Shown here piece after piece: positions 32,695 through 36,474 of a DNA stretch of 36,474 nucleotides. The notes under the pieces are model-generated. The model had not been told where the DNA came from. It searched no databases and was given only the letters and a program-made list of their open reading frames with translations. Every line of letters starts with the position of its first letter. Position 1 is the first letter of the stretch. The stretch is from Thiotrichales bacterium. Lineage in GTDB: Bacteria > Pseudomonadota > Gammaproteobacteria > HK1. The DNA lies in assembly GCA_026709935.1 (NCBI GenBank), contig JAPOSC010000074.1, positions 1 through 36,474 on the forward strand. The letters are read 5' to 3'. The position numbers and the translations under genes are program-made.

Positions 32695-33828
32695 CTATCG
32701 GGCCGCCTCGGCGATTCGGGCCCCCTCGGATATCGCGCGGAGTTTCGCGTACGCGATGTCTGGATCGACGGCGCCGAATCCGGCGAAGGTGCCGAAGCCG
32801 CAGTCGGATCCTGCGATGACGCGCTCCGCGCCGATGATGTCCACGAAGCGGTCGATGCGCTGGGCCACCAGCTCCGGGTGCTCGACGAAATTGGTGGTGG
32901 TGTCCACCACGCCGGGTACCAGGATCCGGTCGTCGGGGATCTCCGACCGGCGGTCGCGGAACACCGTCCACTCGTGCCCGTGCCGGGGGTTGGACGTCTC
33001 GAACAGCACGTATCGGGCACGCACCGACATCAGGAGCGAGAACATCCGGTCCATGCCGATGTCGCACAGGTGCGGCCCCTCGTAGTTGCCCCAGCAGATG
33101 TGGACCCGGACCCGGTCGGGGTCGACGTTGCGCAGGGCGTGGTTCAGGGCCTCGACATTGGCGGCGGCGGCCGCCACGAACTCGTCGTCGGACAGATCCG
33201 TGAACTGCGTGTGCCGGGCGAGCCCCAGGTCCGGACAGTCGACCTGCAGATCCAGACCCGCGGCCACGATGCGTTCGTACTCCTCGCGCATCGCGTCGGC
33301 GAGAGCGGCGAGGTAGGCGTCGTGGCTCGGGTAGTACCGGTTGGGCTGGAACAGGGCGATGACCCCGGGTGAGGCGGCGTTCATGAACCCGCGCGCGGCG
33401 TCGTGTTCGCGCATTGCCGCCCGGAGGTGCGCGATGTCGGCGTCGAGCGCCACGTGGTCCTTCGCGCGGACCTCGCCCACGCACTCCGGCCGGACGTACT
33501 GCGGGGTGCCTCCCGCGCGGGCGATGCGTTCCATGTAGCCGGGGAACATCTTCAGATCCGCGGGCGTCCGGCGCGGGCTGTCTCCGCCGAATCCGGTGTA
33601 GCGCTCGCTGACGTAGGTGGCGTAGGAGATCTTCGAGGTCTCCCCGTCGGAGACGATGTCGACGCCGGCATCGACCTGCCGGCGCACCGTCTCGGAGACG
33701 GCGCTGGCCATGCAGGCGTCGAACGCCGATGCGTCGACCGTCTCCCCGCGCTCCTTCGCGAACAGGAAGTCGACGACTTCCTGCGAACGGGGCAGGGATC
33801 CGACGTGGGTGGTTCCTATCCTGGTCAT
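32695..33828 (-). CDS. cobalamin-independent methionine synthase II-like protein
   Basis: The 377-residue protein has the single TIM-barrel of the MetE C-terminal/epoxyalkane:coenzyme M transferase group. It begins TTHVGSLPRS, carries DGETSKISYATYV, the likely zinc ligands His and Cys in HICWGNYEGPH, and a final Cys in AGSDCGFGTFAG. It lacks the MetE N-terminal domain, so it is not a complete MetE. Stand-alone members transfer alkyl groups to or from thiols in various catabolic settings. Neighbouring SnoaL, cupin and NTF2-like genes suggest a degradation or modification cluster with unknown substrate. Confidence 0.87.
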   Translation of the reverse strand: MTRIGTTHVGSLPRSQEVVDFLFAKERGETVDASAFDACMASAVSETVRRQVDAGVDIVSDGETSKISYATYVSERYTGFGGDSPRRTPADLKMFPGYMERIARAGGTPQYVRPECVGEVRAKDHVALDADIAHLRAAMREHDAARGFMNAASPGVIALFQPNRYYPSHDAYLAALADAMREEYERIVAAGLDLQVDCPDLGLARHTQFTDLSDDEFVAAAAANVEALNHALRNVDPDRVRVHICWGNYEGPHLCDIGMDRMFSLLMSVRARYVLFETSNPRHGHEWTVFRDRRSEIPDDRILVPGVVDTTTNFVEHPELVAQRIDRFVDIIGAERVIAGSDCGFGTFAGFGAVDPDIAYAKLRAISEGARIAEAAR

Positions 33829-33900
33829 GGTTCGGCTCCGTGCATGGCCACTCTCCCCTGCGGGTGTCCCACTCTACATCAGCACTCGATCAGCGCCGGG

Positions 33901-34950
33901 TCAGCGCCCGAGCAGCGCCCAGTTAGCGCCCAGTTGGTGCCCAGTCAGCGCCCGGGTCGGACCGGCCGGATCGTTGGTGGCGGTGACGCGATAGAGGCTC
34001 GCCTCTCCCGGGCGGGCGGGCGCGAGGCGACGCCGCAGCCCGGGCGGGACCGCGCAGGTATCGCCGGGATTCAGCACGGTTTCGCCCCCGTCCCACGACA
34101 GGCACCAGTGGCCGCGCATCACCATCAGGACCTGGTGACGATCCGTCGCCCGGGGTACGTCCGTGGCATGAAGTACGTCCGTGGCATGAAGTACGTCCGG
34201 CGCCTGGGGTGCGTCAGTAAGGGAGCCGCGGGTCAGCAGTTCGACCTCGAATCCGGGCCGGTCTCGAATCACGCCCTGCGCGCCGATGACGGGGCAGGGC
34301 TGGCCGTCGGCGGCGCGCGCGGTCAGGTCCCGGTAGCGGGCAACGAACGCACCGGCCACCTCGTCCGTGGTGGGCTCCGGCACGGCCGCGAGCGCCTCGT
34401 CGTCGAGTGGCGGCATCGGGCCGACCCCCGGCGGTAACGCCTCGCCCCTGCGGGTGTCGTACAGGCTGCCGTTCTCTGCCAGGACCAGTCCGTGCGCCCG
34501 GGCCTCCTCCAGCACCTGCGGCGCCCAGACCACCCCGCCGCCCGCGTCGTCGCCGCCGAGGATCGCCATCAGCATCCCGTAGTCGGCGCCGATGTTCTCG
34601 AAGCCGCGGAAGATGCCGGTGGGGATATCGAAGATGTCGCCTTCCTCCAGCACCACCTCGCCCGCCGTGCCCCAGCGCCCCCAGAAGAAGCGCCAGCGCC
34701 CCGTGAGCACGAAGAACACTTCCGCGGTGCGATGCAGGTGGAGGGAGTTGCGGCACTTCGGCGGCTGACCGGCGGCGCCGATGTTGAACCCGGGTGTTTC
34801 CCTTATGTGGACATGCTGATCGGCGCTCTCCGAGACCCCGGCGCCGATGATGGTGAAGTTCTCCTTGCGGTCGGAGCCGGGGGTGTGGGCGTCGATGAAG
34901 GCGCTGCGGCAGGGAACAAGGTCGCGGTGGCGCACGATCCGCCGGTCCAT
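33901..34950 (-). CDS. double-cupin protein, putative dioxygenase
   Basis: The 349-residue product has two cupin domains. The first has a good metal-site motif, SLHLHRTAEVFFVLTG (two His and a Glu), followed by VVLEEGDIFDIPTGIFRGFEN. The second (about residues 265-325; VLMVMRGHWCLSWDGGE, LNPGDTCAVPPGLRRR) lacks the HxH motif and is probably structural. The layout resembles bicupin ring-cleaving dioxygenases, but the substrate is not known. ATG 34950 is chosen since the protein-like sequence (MDRRIVRHRDLVP) starts there. The linker between the domains carries an 18-bp tandem repeat, and the last codons overlap a run of degenerate 10-12-bp repeats (about 33885-33955) that may have altered the C-terminus. 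Confidence 0.82.
   Translation of the reverse strand: MDRRIVRHRDLVPCRSAFIDAHTPGSDRKENFTIIGAGVSESADQHVHIRETPGFNIGAAGQPPKCRNSLHLHRTAEVFFVLTGRWRFFWGRWGTAGEVVLEEGDIFDIPTGIFRGFENIGADYGMLMAILGGDDAGGGVVWAPQVLEEARAHGLVLAENGSLYDTRRGEALPPGVGPMPPLDDEALAAVPEPTTDEVAGAFVARYRDLTARAADGQPCPVIGAQGVIRDRPGFEVELLTRGSLTDAPQAPDVLHATDVLHATDVPRATDRHQVLMVMRGHWCLSWDGGETVLNPGDTCAVPPGLRRRLAPARPGEASLYRVTATNDPAGPTRALTGHQLGANWALLGR
34155..34199 (-). repeat. 18-bp tandem repeat in the cupin linker
   Basis: The unit gtacgtccgtggcatgaa occurs twice exactly (34155-34172, 34173-34190) plus half a copy. It codes in frame for a six-residue repeat (ATDVLH). It lies between the two cupin domains. Confidence 0.8.
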
Positions 34951-35123
34951 TTCGGTCGGGGTCAAGGCCTGTCCTCCTTCAACCGCAATTCCCGCCGGCT
35001 CCCCGACAAGCCGTGACGCCGTGCGATTCCGGCGAGCTTCGGGCCTGCGGAGCGTCCATGCGGGGTAATCATTCGGGGCAATTTCGAGCACATGTTCCCT
35101 GATATGCGGAAATTGCTGTGCCT

Positions 35124-36188
35124 TCAGTCTGCGTCCGCCGGATGGGCCGGGGGCGCCACGGCGGTCCGCGCGGTGTCCGCAACCCCGCCGGTGTGCAGCA
35201 GGATCTGCTTCCAGACCGCGACTTCGTCGTAGACCACGTACTCGCGGCGCAGCCCCCACGGCCCGAACTCGGCGTGCGAGAAACCCATCAGGTAGATCTT
35301 GGCTCCGGTCGGAGGGCCGAACCGCCCCCAGCCGTCGTGACGGCCCCGCAGGCTCCAGCGCAGGGCGGCGCGAGCGGGCATGAGCGGGTCTTCGCGGCCG
35401 ATTTGGTGGTCGATGGCGAACACCGCGGAGGGGAAGCTCGCTCGCAGCTCCATCCAGAACCGGGTTGCGAAGGCGTGGGAGCTGCCGCTCGCGCCGGGGG
35501 CGTATTCGAGTCGGCACGCGCGGTCGTACTCGGCCGCGACGACCGCCATGTCCGCCGCCATGATGCGGGTCAGCAGGTCCGCATACTTCTCGCCCCAGGG
35601 GTTGTCGTTGCCGCGCCCCGCGTAGGGCCCCGGTCGATCGGCGTCCGGTGCGAACGGCCGGACGCAGGCGTCGGGGCCGCCTTCCGAATCGATCAGGTGA
35701 CGCGCGTAGTCGGCCGGCTCCCATCCGAGCTGGCGCACGATCGCCCCCTGGTCGCGGATGATCCATTCGTCGTCGATTCGGTTGTCGCGGGCGTGGCAGT
35801 CCGCGACGATGCGGTACCGCACCGTCTTCCCGCTCGCCTTCCCGTACGCGCCGTCGCCAGCGTGGGTGGCGGTGGAGAGGATCCGGTGCGAGCTGAGCAG
35901 CCCCTCCTCCGGGGAGCCGCACCAGATGACGTCTTCGCCGAGCAGTTCGCGGTCCGGGAACTCCGCCAGGGTCGCCATGGTGGCGGCGATGACCCGCTCG
36001 TTGCCGACCACCACCGATGCGGGCGAGCGCACCACGATGTCGGGCGCGTAGAACGATCGGAGCGTGCCGATGCCCCGTCCTTCCCAGATCTCCCGGGTCA
36101 CGCCCAGGATGAAGTCGGGGAAGTCCCGGTACTTCGGGTCGAATCCTTTCAAGGGAGCCGTCCTTTCCGGGATCGCCCGGAATTCCAC
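35124..36188 (-). CDS. double NTF2/SnoaL-like protein
   Basis: The 354-residue protein appears to contain two SnoaL-like folds: one at about residues 20-150 (FILGVTREIWEGRGIGTLRSFYAPDI in outline, then VIWCGSPEEGLLSSHRI) and one at about 210-335 (FATRFWMELRASFPSAVFAIDH, LRWSLRGRHDGWGRFGPPTG). SnoaL-like proteins act as cyclases, isomerases or dehydratases on small hydrophobic substrates, or as binding domains. No catalytic residues can be assigned with confidence. It is separated by 173 bp from the cupin gene downstream. That gap holds no gene I can see. Confidence 0.8.
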   Translation of the reverse strand: MEFRAIPERTAPLKGFDPKYRDFPDFILGVTREIWEGRGIGTLRSFYAPDIVVRSPASVVVGNERVIAATMATLAEFPDRELLGEDVIWCGSPEEGLLSSHRILSTATHAGDGAYGKASGKTVRYRIVADCHARDNRIDDEWIIRDQGAIVRQLGWEPADYARHLIDSEGGPDACVRPFAPDADRPGPYAGRGNDNPWGEKYADLLTRIMAADMAVVAAEYDRACRLEYAPGASGSSHAFATRFWMELRASFPSAVFAIDHQIGREDPLMPARAALRWSLRGRHDGWGRFGPPTGAKIYLMGFSHAEFGPWGLRREYVVYDEVAVWKQILLHTGGVADTARTAVAPPAHPADAD

Positions 36189-36474
36189 GATGCCGCGCGA
36201 CGGATCATGCGTGATTCCGACCGGGACGGCATCTGCGCGGAACCGGCCGGACGACGCCGTGGCTGATGATGGCGGATGGCCGTGAAGCGGGATCCACAGT
36301 CCCTGCTTTCGGTGCGCGTGTGGAGGTGCGAGCCGGCACCGCGAGCAGACCGACGGGGCGCGGCGGGGCTTCGGGAGCGTCGATGTCGGTGCGAAGCATC
36401 TTTGTGGCTTCCGCCATCATCGCGGATGACTCGGGTCGGACCGTGGCGAGGTCGCGGGCGAGTCGGGGCGGTGG
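36189..36474. other. right-edge region without a supported gene
   Basis: These 286 bp contain no convincing coding sequence. A minus-strand frame open to the edge (MMAEATKMLRTDID and onwards) could be part of a gene outside the window, but it has no recognisable motif. Confidence 0.35.

Noticed and set aside
36205..36420. 71-codon minus-strand ORF at the right edge
   Set aside because: No motif or ribosome-binding site was seen. It could be part of a gene outside the window, but this cannot be supported.

Overview
The window reads as part of the chromosome of a high-GC proteobacterium, most likely a gammaproteobacterium with sulfur-oxidising ancestry. The outer-membrane assembly pair tamA/tamB indicates a diderm proteobacterium. 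A cysteine-free IscA-like protein matching the DsrR family, a CobB/DsrN-type amidotransferase, a trifunctional siroheme synthase, an exported rhodanese and a TusA sulfur carrier suggest sulfur metabolism. The taxonomic placement is inference: there is no rRNA gene and no dsrAB here. No CRISPR array, tRNA, rRNA, prophage or complete insertion sequence was seen.

Layout. 1-800: a possible gene tail, then a VapBC pair whose toxin is broken. 876-8174 (minus): a coupled operon of a small membrane protein, tamA, a 49-aa chimeric mini-ORF and tamB. 8262-9884 (plus): CobB/DsrN-like amidotransferase with a repeat-expanded linker. 10109-14831: sugar-acid catabolism, an enolase-superfamily dehydratase and a double-length UxaA-type dehydratase, with a fragment of a nucleotidyltransferase-like gene on the opposite strand between them. 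14953-17234 (plus): DsrR-like protein, a 39-aa bridging ORF, a NarX-like kinase and a NarL-like regulator, linked by overlapping start/stop codons. 17250-18674 (minus): cysG. 19121-21033 (plus): a secreted acidic mini-protein, a periplasmic rhodanese, a small conserved protein and TusA. 21050-29709 (minus): one seven-gene run comprising a YtcJ-type amidohydrolase, a COG0523 metallochaperone GTPase and a complete Opp/Dpp peptide-type ABC transporter. 29847-30581 (plus): TauE/SafE permease. 30955-31604: an intact AbrB/PIN toxin-antitoxin pair. 31822-36188 (minus): VOC protein, truncated SnoaL-like protein, MetE-II-like protein, double cupin and a double NTF2/SnoaL-like protein, apparently small-molecule catabolism.

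Two architectural themes recur. First, genes are repeatedly joined by ATGA/GTGA overlaps (at 529, 5465, 5611, 7647, 15261, 15377, 23048 and 31224), and two of these chains pass through tiny bridging ORFs. Second, short tandem duplications, mostly in frame, are unusually frequent inside coding regions and linkers: the tamA 5' end, the tamA-tamB junction, the tamB acidic linker, the cobB linker, the 39-aa ORF and the cupin linker. The most striking case is the tandem duplication of the tamA-tamB junction, which created an intact chimeric mini-gene while keeping both couplings.
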